A stretch of DNA of 27,991 bases from an uncultured Chlamydiae bacterium (GCA_903867585.1 CAIPRZ010000012.1:1-27991), one strand, 5' to 3'. Counted from the first letter of the stretch, positions 8,397-16,191 are shown. The notes: a model not told the origin generated them from the sequence alone. Numbers and translations: made by a program.

Positions 8397-9296
8397 CTAA
8401 AAAGACTCTTCTTTTAAAGCGCTTATTTCTTGTTTGACCCGAGTTAAATAGTTGCAGCTATAAAGCCGTAAAACTTCTTGTATCGTTTTCTGTAAGGCCC
8501 GGGTATCTCCTATGCCATGACATTTCATGACAAGTTTTTCTGCCCCACACAAAAGAGCGCCAGGATAACTTGAGGGATCGTAGGGGGTTTCTGAGATCTT
8601 TTTTCCTAAAGTCATGTGCGCAACAGCTTCTGCTGTTTTAATAAAAATATTTCCTGTAAAGCCGTCTGTGATTACTAAATCACAGCCTCCTTCAAATATC
8701 AAAGAGGGTTCTACAAAGCCAATAAAATTGGGTAGGCTTTGACAAAAGCTATATAGTTGGTTCAAAGTTTGAGGGCCTTTCCCTTTTTCGCTAGCCATGT
8801 TTAATATCCCAATTCTAGGATCTTTACCATGTAAAGCTTTAAAAGTGGCGGCCCCGATTAAGGTGAATTGACGCATTTGATGTACAGTGGCGCCAACATT
8901 AGCTCCAACATCGACGATACTGCAAGGGCCTGATTGGGTTTGAAGGGTAGCCAAAAGGCCGAGGCGAATGATCGAAGGGAGTTTAGGTAATAACAAATGG
9001 GAATAGGTTAAAAGAGCTGCTGTATTTCCACAGGAAATAAATGCATCTATATGACCTAATTTTAGGGCTTCAAGCCCTTTATACATGGAAGTGTCTTTGT
9101 TGTGAGCCATAGACACACCGACATCTTCCATAGATACAAAATGGGAGGATTCGTGCCAAACAGCTTTAGAATGGTCTGCTGTTTTTTTACCAAAAAAATG
9201 GGGCTCAAATGGGGTTTTTTCGCAAAGATCTAATACAGCTTTTAAGAGCAATTGGGAGGTGTTTTCACTTCCCAGTAGATCAATACCAATTTTCAC
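8397..9296 (-). CDS. plsX: Phosphate acyltransferase PlsX (short form)
   Basis: PlsX converts acyl-ACP to acyl-phosphate at the membrane surface. Family signatures are visible: SCGNTAALL, VDVGANVGATV, an altered NIGEE block (NMASEKGKG) and VITDGFTGNIFIKT. At 299 residues it is shorter than the usual ~330-345, and the common N-terminal DAMGGD..P is replaced by DLLGSEN, so part of the N-terminal phosphate-binding region is reduced. It begins with GTG, only 6 bases after the rpmF stop, which supports this start and co-translation. The yceD-rpmF-plsX order is a classic bacterial arrangement. The usual user of acyl-phosphate, PlsY, is not in the window; a soluble GPAT is encoded nearby instead. 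Confidence 0.9.
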   Translation of the reverse strand: MKIGIDLLGSENTSQLLLKAVLDLCEKTPFEPHFFGKKTADHSKAVWHESSHFVSMEDVGVSMAHNKDTSMYKGLEALKLGHIDAFISCGNTAALLTYSHLLLPKLPSIIRLGLLATLQTQSGPCSIVDVGANVGATVHQMRQFTLIGAATFKALHGKDPRIGILNMASEKGKGPQTLNQLYSFCQSLPNFIGFVEPSLIFEGGCDLVITDGFTGNIFIKTAEAVAHMTLGKKISETPYDPSSYPGALLCGAEKLVMKCHGIGDTRALQKTIQEVLRLYSCNYLTRVKQEISALKEESF

Positions 9297-9302
9297 AAAA
9301 CT

Positions 9303-9488
9303 TTAGTTTCCAACAGCCACATCAACAGCTTTTCTTCCATCATAAAAACCACAGCTAATGCAAATGCGGTGCGGTAGCGTAGGGTTTTTGCAATTAGCAC
9401 AAGTTGCTAATTGTTTAGGGGATTTAGCGTGGTGAGCTCTTCTTGAATTTTTTCTTGCGTTAGAAGTTCTGTTACGTGGGACGGCCAT
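9303..9488 (-). CDS. rpmF: 50S ribosomal protein L32
   Basis: This 61-residue basic protein starts MAVPRNRTSNARKNSRRAHH, the L32 N-terminus. It contains a zinc-ribbon with C30xxC33 and C43xxC46, so it is the zinc-binding form. A strong GGAG ribosome site lies 9 bases before the ATG (GGAGAATTAATTTTATG on the minus strand). It lies between yceD and plsX, as in many bacteria, which couples ribosome and fatty-acid/phospholipid gene expression. Confidence 0.96.
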   Translation of the reverse strand: MAVPRNRTSNARKNSRRAHHAKSPKQLATCANCKNPTLPHRICISCGFYDGRKAVDVAVGN

Positions 9489-9565
9489 AAAATTAATTCT
9501 CCATCGAAATTTTTATAAATTTATACCATTTAAGGTATTTTTAAGACTAGTTTAAAGGAATTAGT

Positions 9566-10015
9566 TTATAATCCTTGGAACGGGTGGTAAGTTTCAGGCT
9601 CTGCAGCCTCTTTTTTTAGGAATTTATTTACAAAAGCTCTCTCTGGGCAGTTTCCCTCGCATTCGCAGTAAGGGGGGATGTTGAGAAGTACGGTCTGTCT
9701 TATAAGATCTGCTGCTTCAAAAAGTCCTTTTTTAATCTCATTTAGGGGGACTAAATGGGTTTGTTTGAGGCATTCGAGGCTAAATGTGGTCAGTTCGTTG
9801 CATATTTTACAAGGAAGTTGCAGTTTAGCTTTAACATCGAAATTAATAATCAGATGATCGTCGGTGATGTAGGCATTAACTAAATAATCGATGTTTTGGG
9901 CCTGTCCATCAGAGGAGGTTAGTTCTAGCAAAGCAGCGGGCAATTCTCCTTTTTGGGAGAATTGGCCTTCATTTACCAGTCTATCAATAAATATATTTAT
10001 GTTTTCTGTATTCAT
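9566..10015 (-). CDS. yceD: YceD/DUF177 family protein (23S rRNA accumulation protein)
   Basis: This 149-residue protein has features of DUF177/YceD: an early beta-rich half, a CKIC pair in the middle, an acidic hydrophobic block, PPYCECEGNC near residue 118 and a terminal PFQGL like the family's usual C-terminal PFxxL. YceD is needed for normal 23S rRNA accumulation in E. coli and plants, although its molecular action is unclear. The five cysteines across the two clusters could bind a metal, which is inference. It precedes rpmF by 77 bases, the arrangement found across bacteria, which makes the call stronger than sequence alone. Confidence 0.85.
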   Translation of the reverse strand: MNTENINIFIDRLVNEGQFSQKGELPAALLELTSSDGQAQNIDYLVNAYITDDHLIINFDVKAKLQLPCKICNELTTFSLECLKQTHLVPLNEIKKGLFEAADLIRQTVLLNIPPYCECEGNCPERAFVNKFLKKEAAEPETYHPFQGL

Positions 10016-10061
10016 GCTTAAGATAATATCATTTTTTACAATAGTTGCAGATATAAATAAT

Positions 10062-10523
10062 TTATTGATTTTTCCTAATTAAGGACTCAAAATTCCAGGA
10101 TTCACAAAAATGGAGAAATCGGTTGAAAGCACCATCAATTCTTCCATCAATACCTGGATTTTGTGGTAGGGGGTCTATTTGAGGTTCTTGAGCTGGTTCT
10201 ATATCTTTAAGCAATAAAAGGGGTCTTTTCGGAGCGTAGCAAGCAGGAGCTATGGCTTCTAAATGTTTTTTTTCCTGAACCTGGATTCTATGGATGGATA
10301 AAAAAACAGATAAGGAAGCTGTCAGCACAAGTCCTTGGACAAGCGAGGCTCTTTCAGGGTTTAGATGAGATATAATGCAGCTAGATAATTGAAGAAGCAC
10401 AAGGGTAGCAATGGCTAGTTGATTGGCCTTTAAAGTGGCTTTTGTGTAGTTATACGTAATGGTCGATTGAGTTGGTGTTTCATGATTTACGCAGGTTTGT
10501 TTTTGAAACAAAATAAGGGTCAT
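10062..10523 (-). CDS. Unknown small membrane protein with two predicted helices
   Basis: I do not recognise this 153-residue protein. Two hydrophobic stretches are visible, about residues 34-53 and 60-78, separated by a short polar turn (SHLNPERAS). A hydrophilic tail follows with a proline-rich piece (about 107-122) and an aromatic C-terminus. The first 30 residues are polar and threonine-rich. It lies between lpxB (55 bases upstream) and yceD (46 bases downstream) on the same strand, so it is probably co-transcribed. Its GGAG ribosome site (minus strand, pairing bases 10552-10557) can be covered by a hairpin just before the ATG. The small two-helix form resembles many lineage-specific chlamydial membrane proteins, but no function can be assigned. 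Confidence 0.7.
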   Translation of the reverse strand: MTLILFQKQTCVNHETPTQSTITYNYTKATLKANQLAIATLVLLQLSSCIISHLNPERASLVQGLVLTASLSVFLSIHRIQVQEKKHLEAIAPACYAPKRPLLLLKDIEPAQEPQIDPLPQNPGIDGRIDGAFNRFLHFCESWNFESLIRKNQ

Positions 10524-10530
10524 TTTTTTT

Positions 10531-10557
10531 AGCTCCGGTTTAAAAGCGGCAGGAGCT
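10531..10557 (-). promoter_or_regulatory. Hairpin covering the ribosome site of the 153-aa gene
   Basis: On the minus strand AGCTCC pairs perfectly with GGAGCT (10552-10557 with 10531-10536; loop of 15). The GGAG half is the only good Shine-Dalgarno for the ATG at 10521-10523. An A-run, not a T-run, follows, so this is not a terminator. It may restrain translation, but the stem is only 6 bp and the effect is inferred. Confidence 0.4.
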
Positions 10558-10578
10558 TAATCAAAAAAGGGAATAAAA

Positions 10579-11700
10579 TCAAAGCTCATTGACAAGAGTT
10601 TTAGCAAGAAAAACTCCAGGATCTGATGGTCCTAAAACGTGTCTAAGTTTACTGCAATCCTTATGTAACGAAGACAGATTATTTGCAGCTTTTTTTGCGG
10701 AATCAACAAGCTTTTCTAGTGTTAAAAAAGAACCATATAGTTCTTTAAACATCTCTTTATTCAATATCAGATTGGGAAGACTGTAAAACGGGAGATTTAT
10801 TTTAAAAATTCTTTGAGCAATAAAAATATCAAGTTTGGAGATGGCGTAAACCACAACAGTTGGTGTCCCCAAAAGGGCCAGTTCTAAAATGCAGGTGCCC
10901 GATTTTGCCATGGCTATATGGGCTTTAAGCATTAATTCTAAGGTTTCATCGCTTGGATAAATGACAACCGAGTTTTCAAGATTATGTTTGGCTACTTCTG
11001 TTTTAATATAAGATTCATAATCGAGGTTAGCTACGGATAATCCAATTACAAGTTGAGGGTTTTCCTCCTTTAATTTATGCGCAGCTTTTAGCATAAAAGG
11101 GAGATTTTTTTTTATTTCATGCTCACGTGATCCCGGAAGAAGAGCTAGAAGATTTATATCCCGTTGGCTTGTTTCGAAAAAGGTCTGAAGTTTTGGAATA
11201 AGAGGATGGCCAATATACTGGGCATTAATGTGGTGACTTTTAAAAAAAGGTTCTTCAAATGGGAGGATGCAAAAAAGTTTATCGCAATTTTTACTTAAAG
11301 TTTTCACTCTATTTTTTTTCCAAGCCCAGGCTGTTGGCGCAATGTAGTGCCAAAGTTTCCCCTTAAAACCTTTTTCTTTTAACTCTTTTGCTAGTTTTAA
11401 GTTCATCCCGGGATAATCGACAAAGAGCACGATTTTTGCAGGATGTTTTAAAATGAAAAAGAGAATCTGACGGTAGATGAAAAAGAGTTTTACGATATTT
11501 TTTAAAACATCAATAAATCCCATAATTGAGAGTTTATCAATCGATAAAATCTCTGTCATAGGATAGGCCTTTTTCATTTTAGGCCCGCAAACAGCTGCAA
11601 TTTTTAATTTAGGATTAAGTGTGTAGAGGTTTTTGAGCATTGAAGAGGCATGTTCATCACCAGACGGTTCACCTGCAATGATTATGAGATCATAGTCCAC
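10579..11700 (-). CDS. lpxB: Lipid-A-disaccharide synthase
   Basis: LpxB (GT19) joins UDP-2,3-diacylglucosamine and lipid X to make the lipid A disaccharide at the inner membrane. The 373-residue protein has the usual size and motifs: AGEPSGD (residues 9-15), HYIAPTAWAWKKNR, LPFEEPFF, YIGHPL, LLPGSREHEI and AKSGTCILELALLGTP. It starts with GTG, 11 bases inside the preceding hydrolase gene (AGTGGACTATGA), which implies coupled translation. The form here has no N-terminal membrane extension such as I recall for some Chlamydia LpxB proteins. pcnB lies two genes upstream; in C. trachomatis these two are direct neighbours (CT410/CT411), so the hydrolase between them is extra. Confidence 0.95.
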   Translation of the reverse strand: MDYDLIIIAGEPSGDEHASSMLKNLYTLNPKLKIAAVCGPKMKKAYPMTEILSIDKLSIMGFIDVLKNIVKLFFIYRQILFFILKHPAKIVLFVDYPGMNLKLAKELKEKGFKGKLWHYIAPTAWAWKKNRVKTLSKNCDKLFCILPFEEPFFKSHHINAQYIGHPLIPKLQTFFETSQRDINLLALLPGSREHEIKKNLPFMLKAAHKLKEENPQLVIGLSVANLDYESYIKTEVAKHNLENSVVIYPSDETLELMLKAHIAMAKSGTCILELALLGTPTVVVYAISKLDIFIAQRIFKINLPFYSLPNLILNKEMFKELYGSFLTLEKLVDSAKKAANNLSSLHKDCSKLRHVLGPSDPGVFLAKTLVNEL

Positions 11701-12451
11701 TAAGAAATCCTAGTTTTTTGACCATATAAAGCGCCCCTTCTTCAAAAATATGGGGAGGTGTTCCATGACCCATATGACCAATAGAGGGATATATAAGGGA
11801 TTCAATTTGAGGGGATTTAATGCCTTGTTGTTGCGCAAGATCACACAGGGTAAGAAGGGTTTCAAGAGCCCGATGTGTAGAGACGCGTGTGTCTTGATTG
11901 CCGATAAAAAATTTAATAGAAGCCTGAATCAGTGATTCTTTTAAAGCTGAAATGGGAGCTGGGATAGAAAGATCTTGGGGCATCTCATGAAATTCTTTGG
12001 TTTTTCTTAAATCAGTGAGTGGGGCAAAACCGACAAGATGTTTTATTTTATTGTTTTTGTGCAGAAGGTGAGCGGCCATAAAAGCTCCTCTTGAAAGGCC
12101 CATTACACCAAGGCGATGATCGATAACATTTTCATGGGCTAAATAATCAATAAAACGGGACAGTTTATTGATAAACTCTTCTAAAATGGGATGGCCTTGT
12201 TGATAATGCTGGGCCCAACGGCTAATTGCTGTATGGGGATCAAGATGGTTTCCATGTTCTGGAAGATCAATAGAAAAAACACGCATTGAGTGGTTTGCCA
12301 TAGGCATAACCGGTTGATTAAAAGGATCTACACATAAACTTGAATGGGCATCAATAGAAAAATAAATAACTGTCGGCATCGGTCCCCAAAAAAGATCGGG
12401 TCCGAAATAAGAGAAATTTAGATCTTCAAACGGGAGGTTTTTTAATTTCAT
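11690..12451 (-). CDS. Alpha/beta-fold hydrolase of unknown substrate
   Basis: This 253-residue protein shows an alpha/beta-hydrolase layout. The nucleophile elbow is GLSRG (S120), a likely acid is in FFIGNQDTRVS (D187), and a likely histidine is in SIGHMGHG (H226 or H229). The N-terminal strand VIYFSID and FSIDLPEHG suggest an oxyanion region. It resembles dienelactone-hydrolase or prolyl-oligopeptidase-like esterases, but the substrate cannot be named. No signal peptide is seen, so it is likely cytosolic. It starts 26 bases inside pcnB and ends 11 bases inside lpxB, so it is tightly embedded in a lipid A/RNA operon. A role as an acyl-chain or thioester hydrolase in lipid metabolism is possible but only inferred from position. 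Confidence 0.75.
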   Translation of the reverse strand: MKLKNLPFEDLNFSYFGPDLFWGPMPTVIYFSIDAHSSLCVDPFNQPVMPMANHSMRVFSIDLPEHGNHLDPHTAISRWAQHYQQGHPILEEFINKLSRFIDYLAHENVIDHRLGVMGLSRGAFMAAHLLHKNNKIKHLVGFAPLTDLRKTKEFHEMPQDLSIPAPISALKESLIQASIKFFIGNQDTRVSTHRALETLLTLCDLAQQQGIKSPQIESLIYPSIGHMGHGTPPHIFEEGALYMVKKLGFLSGL

Positions 12452-13622
12452 GGCGCGGCTTTTTTAATGAGGGATTCGAAAGGCGGTGTTTCCACTTTTC
12501 AACTATGGGGCCAAGGCTTGGCTCTAATTCAGAGCGCATTTCTAAAAGATCGATAGTTTTTGTCATCGTTTCTAAATGAGGGGCTCTCATTTTCTTTTTC
12601 GGCTCCAAGGGTGTTAGCCGAAATTGCCCTGATAAAATATGAGCAAGGTCAGATTTGAATTTTTTAGGGATGATGAAAAATGGGCTAAAGGCTTCTTGTA
12701 TGAGCTGATAGGCCCCTTCATGGATTTCTCCAAGATGAGGATGTCTCATCCTTTCTTCAAAATGGGTTTTTAAATAACGATCAAGAATGGGTAGCAGCAT
12801 GGCCGCTGTTCCAACGATGCGATCTTGAGATTTAGAATCCAAAATCTCTAAAAAGCCATACATATCTGATGACAGAGGTGAGCAGAAACATTGATTAAGC
12901 CCTGGGGCTAAGAGTTCTAAAAAGCCATGTTCAGTAAGCAGCTTCATAAATTTAGCGCTCGATCCTGACTCTAACATCCGCATCACTTCTTCAAATATAC
13001 GAGCCTGAGAGCTTTTTAAGATTTCGCTACGGCATTCAGAGACGGCAATAAGGGTCTCATTTTCTATATTAAATCCAAAACGGGCCTGGAATTTTACAAG
13101 ACGGATCATTCGAACAGGATCTTGTTTAAAGCGGATAAACGGATTCCCAATGGTTCTTAGAGTATGGGTTTTAATGTCATCGATCCCACCTACATAATCT
13201 AAAATGGTCTCATTAGAGGGGTCATAGAGAAGGCCATTGATGGTAAAGTCGCGACGAAGGGCATCTTCTTCTATGCTACCCCATTCGTTATCTCGAACAA
13301 TTAATCGATCATCGGAGGTGTCTCCCGATCTAAATGTGGAGACCTCAAATACTTTTTTACCAAAACGGATATGAGCTAATCTAAAACGGCGTCCTATGAG
13401 AAGACAATTTCTAAAGACTTTTTTGATTTCTTCCGGCTTTGCAGAGGTACTTATATCAAAATCTTTGGGATTTTTACCAATAAGTAAATCTCTAATGCTC
13501 CCCCCCACAATATAGGCTTCAAAACCTGCCTGTTTTAATTTCAGGGTGATGGAGATAGCATTAGGGTCAAATTGTTCTAGTTCAATTAAATGAGAGGCTT
13601 TATCGTAGGTTTTAAGGGGCAC
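12426..13622 (-). CDS. pcnB: Poly(A) polymerase I-type nucleotidyltransferase
   Basis: This 398-residue class II nucleotidyltransferase has YIVGGSIRDLL (GG at 40-41), KDFDIST (D54 and D56, metal ligands), GRRFRLAHIRF (78-87), RRDFTINGLLYD (123-134) and the RMIRLVKFQARFGF block. The GRRFRLAH motif favours poly(A) polymerase over the CCA-adding enzyme. It adds 3' A tails that mark RNAs for decay, which fits with the RNase E/G gene further down the run. The start is GTG at 13620-13622; the N-terminal YDKASHLIE resembles the conserved lead-in of PcnB proteins, so I keep this start. It is the first gene of the minus-strand run and is divergent from tyrP across 93 bases. Chlamydial PcnB paralogues have been annotated, so its exact activity is less certain than its family. 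Confidence 0.88.
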   Translation of the reverse strand: MPLKTYDKASHLIELEQFDPNAISITLKLKQAGFEAYIVGGSIRDLLIGKNPKDFDISTSAKPEEIKKVFRNCLLIGRRFRLAHIRFGKKVFEVSTFRSGDTSDDRLIVRDNEWGSIEEDALRRDFTINGLLYDPSNETILDYVGGIDDIKTHTLRTIGNPFIRFKQDPVRMIRLVKFQARFGFNIENETLIAVSECRSEILKSSQARIFEEVMRMLESGSSAKFMKLLTEHGFLELLAPGLNQCFCSPLSSDMYGFLEILDSKSQDRIVGTAAMLLPILDRYLKTHFEERMRHPHLGEIHEGAYQLIQEAFSPFFIIPKKFKSDLAHILSGQFRLTPLEPKKKMRAPHLETMTKTIDLLEMRSELEPSLGPIVEKWKHRLSNPSLKKPRHEIKKPPV

Positions 13623-13715
13623 GGTGCTTTTTTTTCTGGTGCGATTCTAAAGATTAAACATAACCTTCTTAAGGGGAAAAAGTCAAATTTGGGTCAAAAT
13701 ATAGGGTATTTTATC

Positions 13716-14891
13716 ATGTCTAATAGTAAAAAAATATTTAATGCCTCGTTACTAATATCAGGAACGACCATTGGGGCTGGCATGCTGGCTTTACCTGTTG
13801 TCACAGCTTCAAGCGGCTTTTTACCTTCAGTGATTTTATTTTTCATTTGTTACCTATTTATGATGGCAACAGGACTTTTACTTGTTGAAGCTCTCATGTG
13901 GTACGAGGGGGAATTTAATTTAATTACACTTTCTAGCAAGCTTTTAGGTAAGTGGGGCAAATGGGCTGCTTGGGCTTTATATCTTTTTTTATTTTATACT
14001 CTTACTGTCGCCTATACAGCCGGTGGCGGAGATATAATACAAAATATTTTCAATCTTCCTAAATTTTTGGCACAAAGTCTTTTTGTCCTCTTTTTTGCCT
14101 ATTTTGTGATGAAGGGGACCTCAAGTGTTAATCGTATTAATAACTATCTCATGTTGGGGATGATAGTTGCTTATTTAGCTTTAATTTTAACTGGATTTTC
14201 CAATCTCAATTTTGACTTTATAAAGACTAAAAATTTTTCCCATTTATGGTTAGGGCTGCCGGTTGTTTTTACATCTTTCAGTTATCAAGGTATTTTACCC
14301 TCAATAAAAACCTATTTAAATGCTGATTATAGAGCTATAAGAACCTCTTTATTTATAGGGATTACCATTCCTTTTATTTTTTACGTAGTTTGGCAAGGCT
14401 TCATAATGGGTTTAATTTCTCCATCTTATTTATTAGAAGCAGGTCTTGCTGGAAAATCAGCTATTTTTCCTTTAGAAAAACAGCTGGACTCTCCCTGGAT
14501 TTTTACATTCGGTAAGCTTTTTGCTTTTTTTGCCATTACGACCTCATTTCTTGGTGTAACGCTTGGGCTAAAAGATTTTCTCAAAGATGGGCTAAGAATG
14601 CCAAAAAAACATAAAGGGCTTTTTCTTTTTATTCTAACTTTTGGACCTCCGTTTTTAATTACCCAATTTTCTTATGATCTATTTATTTTAGCACTCCGTT
14701 TTGCTGGAGGTATAGGATGCGCGCTATTACTTGGTCTTATGCCTATTATGATGGTCTGGAGAGGCCGATATGTCTTAGGTCATCGCGGGGTTTTAAACAG
14801 TCTATTAGACAATAAACTTCTTTTATCGACCCTTGGTCTCTTTGTGGTGATAGAAGTTTTGATGGAATTAAATTTTTTATTTTTTAATTAA
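13716..14891 (+). CDS. tyrP: Aromatic amino acid transporter of the TyrP/HAAAP family
   Basis: This 391-residue membrane protein has about eleven hydrophobic segments. It carries the family N-terminal signature SGTTIGAGMLALPVVTASSGF in the first helix, and later conserved blocks such as FSYQGILPSI and the SFLGVTLGLKDFLKDGL region. TyrP-type carriers import tyrosine or tryptophan with protons across the inner membrane, useful to a bacterium that takes amino acids from a host. The frame is open further upstream, but I choose ATG 13716: it is preceded by AGGG at 13703-13706, and the longer reading would add about 42 polar residues and overlap pcnB. A 75-base gap follows before the next gene on the same strand. 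The amino acid transported cannot be decided from sequence. Confidence 0.9.
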   Translation: MSNSKKIFNASLLISGTTIGAGMLALPVVTASSGFLPSVILFFICYLFMMATGLLLVEALMWYEGEFNLITLSSKLLGKWGKWAAWALYLFLFYTLTVAYTAGGGDIIQNIFNLPKFLAQSLFVLFFAYFVMKGTSSVNRINNYLMLGMIVAYLALILTGFSNLNFDFIKTKNFSHLWLGLPVVFTSFSYQGILPSIKTYLNADYRAIRTSLFIGITIPFIFYVVWQGFIMGLISPSYLLEAGLAGKSAIFPLEKQLDSPWIFTFGKLFAFFAITTSFLGVTLGLKDFLKDGLRMPKKHKGLFLFILTFGPPFLITQFSYDLFILALRFAGGIGCALLLGLMPIMMVWRGRYVLGHRGVLNSLLDNKLLLSTLGLFVVIEVLMELNFLFFN

Positions 14892-14915
14892 ATAAATGTA
14901 GTTAGACTTGGACGT

Positions 14916-14938
14916 TCAACTTGGCTTTGTTAAGTTGA
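14916..14938 (+). promoter_or_regulatory. 7-bp inverted repeat upstream of the 384-aa gene
   Basis: TCAACTT (14916-14922) and AAGTTGA (14932-14938) pair perfectly around a 9-base loop. No T-run follows, so it is a poor terminator for tyrP. It lies 18 bases before the GGAG ribosome site of the next gene and could be an operator or a leader hairpin. Function is not shown. Confidence 0.3.
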
Positions 14939-14966
14939 TGTGAAACTCTTAAAATGGAGATGACAC

Positions 14967-16121
14967 GTGTTCTACGCACCTACCCAATTTCCTAAAGCTC
15001 CCTTGCATGATCTTTATTTAGCTAATCTGGACATAGCTTGTGATATGATTCCAGGTCTAAGTACAGTTACAAATTTATCCCGTCTTGTGGCCTCATTAGT
15101 TTCAACAACAATTTGGCTTGGAGTTAGTGTTGTTTTATCCACTTATTTTATCGCTAAAAGCGTACTTAACCTAACAGGGTTAAGTGCTGAAAAAGTCTCT
15201 TTTGGAGAAAATGTTGATCGTTTTATGAGTCTGAGTTTAAAAATAAAATCGCTCTGGTCTGCCAATTTTTTTCTTATTCATGTTTTTGATAAAAGCATTT
15301 TGCAATCTACAATCCATGCCATCCCTGTTTTAGGAAATATAGTAGCGTACGCGTGGGCTAATTCTAACAGCTATGACAATGCAAGGGATCGTTATGTAAA
15401 TAAGATGCAAGGTTGGCAATATCAATTAGATGCGGGTAAATATGCTCATTTAATGAGCTATCTTTTGCCATCTTTTGCTAATTCTGTTTTTTCTTATGAT
15501 AAAAAAGTCCATTTAGAAAATTTTCGTTTAAATCCTTTATTGCATAAAAAAATACCTCAAGAATTTTTTGCTGATGAGCATTTTATTGAGGGGTTATTTC
15601 AAATTCTTACTCTTTATCATCACGATAAAACTCCTTATATCAGAAAGGAAGAGTTCAAACAAATTGTGATTGAAATCATCCAAAAAGCCCATGCTCATGA
15701 GATTATGAAAGATCTTCCATTGCCAATTGAAAGCTTGCTTTTAACCACTGATGTCAAAGGGACTATTGAAATAATTAACAAATACCCCATTGTTTTATGG
15801 ATGATTCCTCAGGGGGATTTTTCAAATAATAAAAAAAATATTCAAACAGTTATTCAGCGCTATCCGCAAATAATATCTTTAATGAGTGATCATTTTTTAA
15901 AAACACATCGATCCGTTGTCCAACAGGCATTATCACTGAATAACCAACCCATATTTAGAGTAAGTAATTCAACAGCTTTTCAAGCCTTTAATAAGGATTC
16001 AATTCTTGAAGATGATTTGTTCCTACGTCTAGTTAAGGTAAAGCCTACTTTTGGTCTTTATGTTAGAGAGGGATTAAAAAAAAATGAAATGATTCGAAAA
16101 CTTAATTTGAGACGTGGTTAA
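14967..16121 (+). CDS. Unknown protein with hydrophobic N-terminal segments, possibly inclusion-membrane-like
   Basis: I do not recognise this 384-residue protein. The first third has a strong hydrophobic region at about 41-65 and a second at about 112-131. These are preceded by similar motifs (IPGLSTV near 29 and IPVLGNI near 119) that look like membrane hairpins. The rest is soluble, helical and rich in charged residues and histidines, with no repeats seen. There is no cleavable signal peptide. The start is GTG at 14967, supported by GGAG at 14956-14959 and the lack of an in-frame ATG near the site. Paired hydrophobic segments with a large soluble tail are typical of chlamydial inclusion-membrane or other type III-secreted proteins, but that is inference. 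It sits between tyrP and the thioredoxin-fold gene. Confidence 0.7.
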   Translation: MFYAPTQFPKAPLHDLYLANLDIACDMIPGLSTVTNLSRLVASLVSTTIWLGVSVVLSTYFIAKSVLNLTGLSAEKVSFGENVDRFMSLSLKIKSLWSANFFLIHVFDKSILQSTIHAIPVLGNIVAYAWANSNSYDNARDRYVNKMQGWQYQLDAGKYAHLMSYLLPSFANSVFSYDKKVHLENFRLNPLLHKKIPQEFFADEHFIEGLFQILTLYHHDKTPYIRKEEFKQIVIEIIQKAHAHEIMKDLPLPIESLLLTTDVKGTIEIINKYPIVLWMIPQGDFSNNKKNIQTVIQRYPQIISLMSDHFLKTHRSVVQQALSLNNQPIFRVSNSTAFQAFNKDSILEDDLFLRLVKVKPTFGLYVREGLKKNEMIRKLNLRRG

Positions 16122-16159
16122 AAAATATTCTAGCTTGAAAAGCATTCAAATGTTTATAG

Positions 16160-16183
16160 GGGTTATAGATACACATATAACCC
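16160..16183 (+). promoter_or_regulatory. 8-bp hairpin just upstream of the thioredoxin-fold gene
   Basis: GGGTTATA (16160-16167) and TATAACCC (16176-16183) form a perfect 8-bp stem with loop GATACACA. It ends 8 bases before ATG 16192, where a Shine-Dalgarno would be expected and none is seen. No T-run follows, so it is not a normal terminator of the preceding gene. It may be an operator or a translational control element. Confidence 0.4.
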
Positions 16184-16191
16184 TCTAAACT

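Noticed and set aside
9891..10082. Plus-strand open frame of 63 codons opposite yceD
   Set aside because: It lies antisense to yceD and covers the gap before it; no ribosome site, no family likeness.
12426..13622. Possible CCA-adding tRNA nucleotidyltransferase
   Set aside because: The GRRFRLAH motif and the general layout favour poly(A) polymerase (PcnB); no HD domain is visible.
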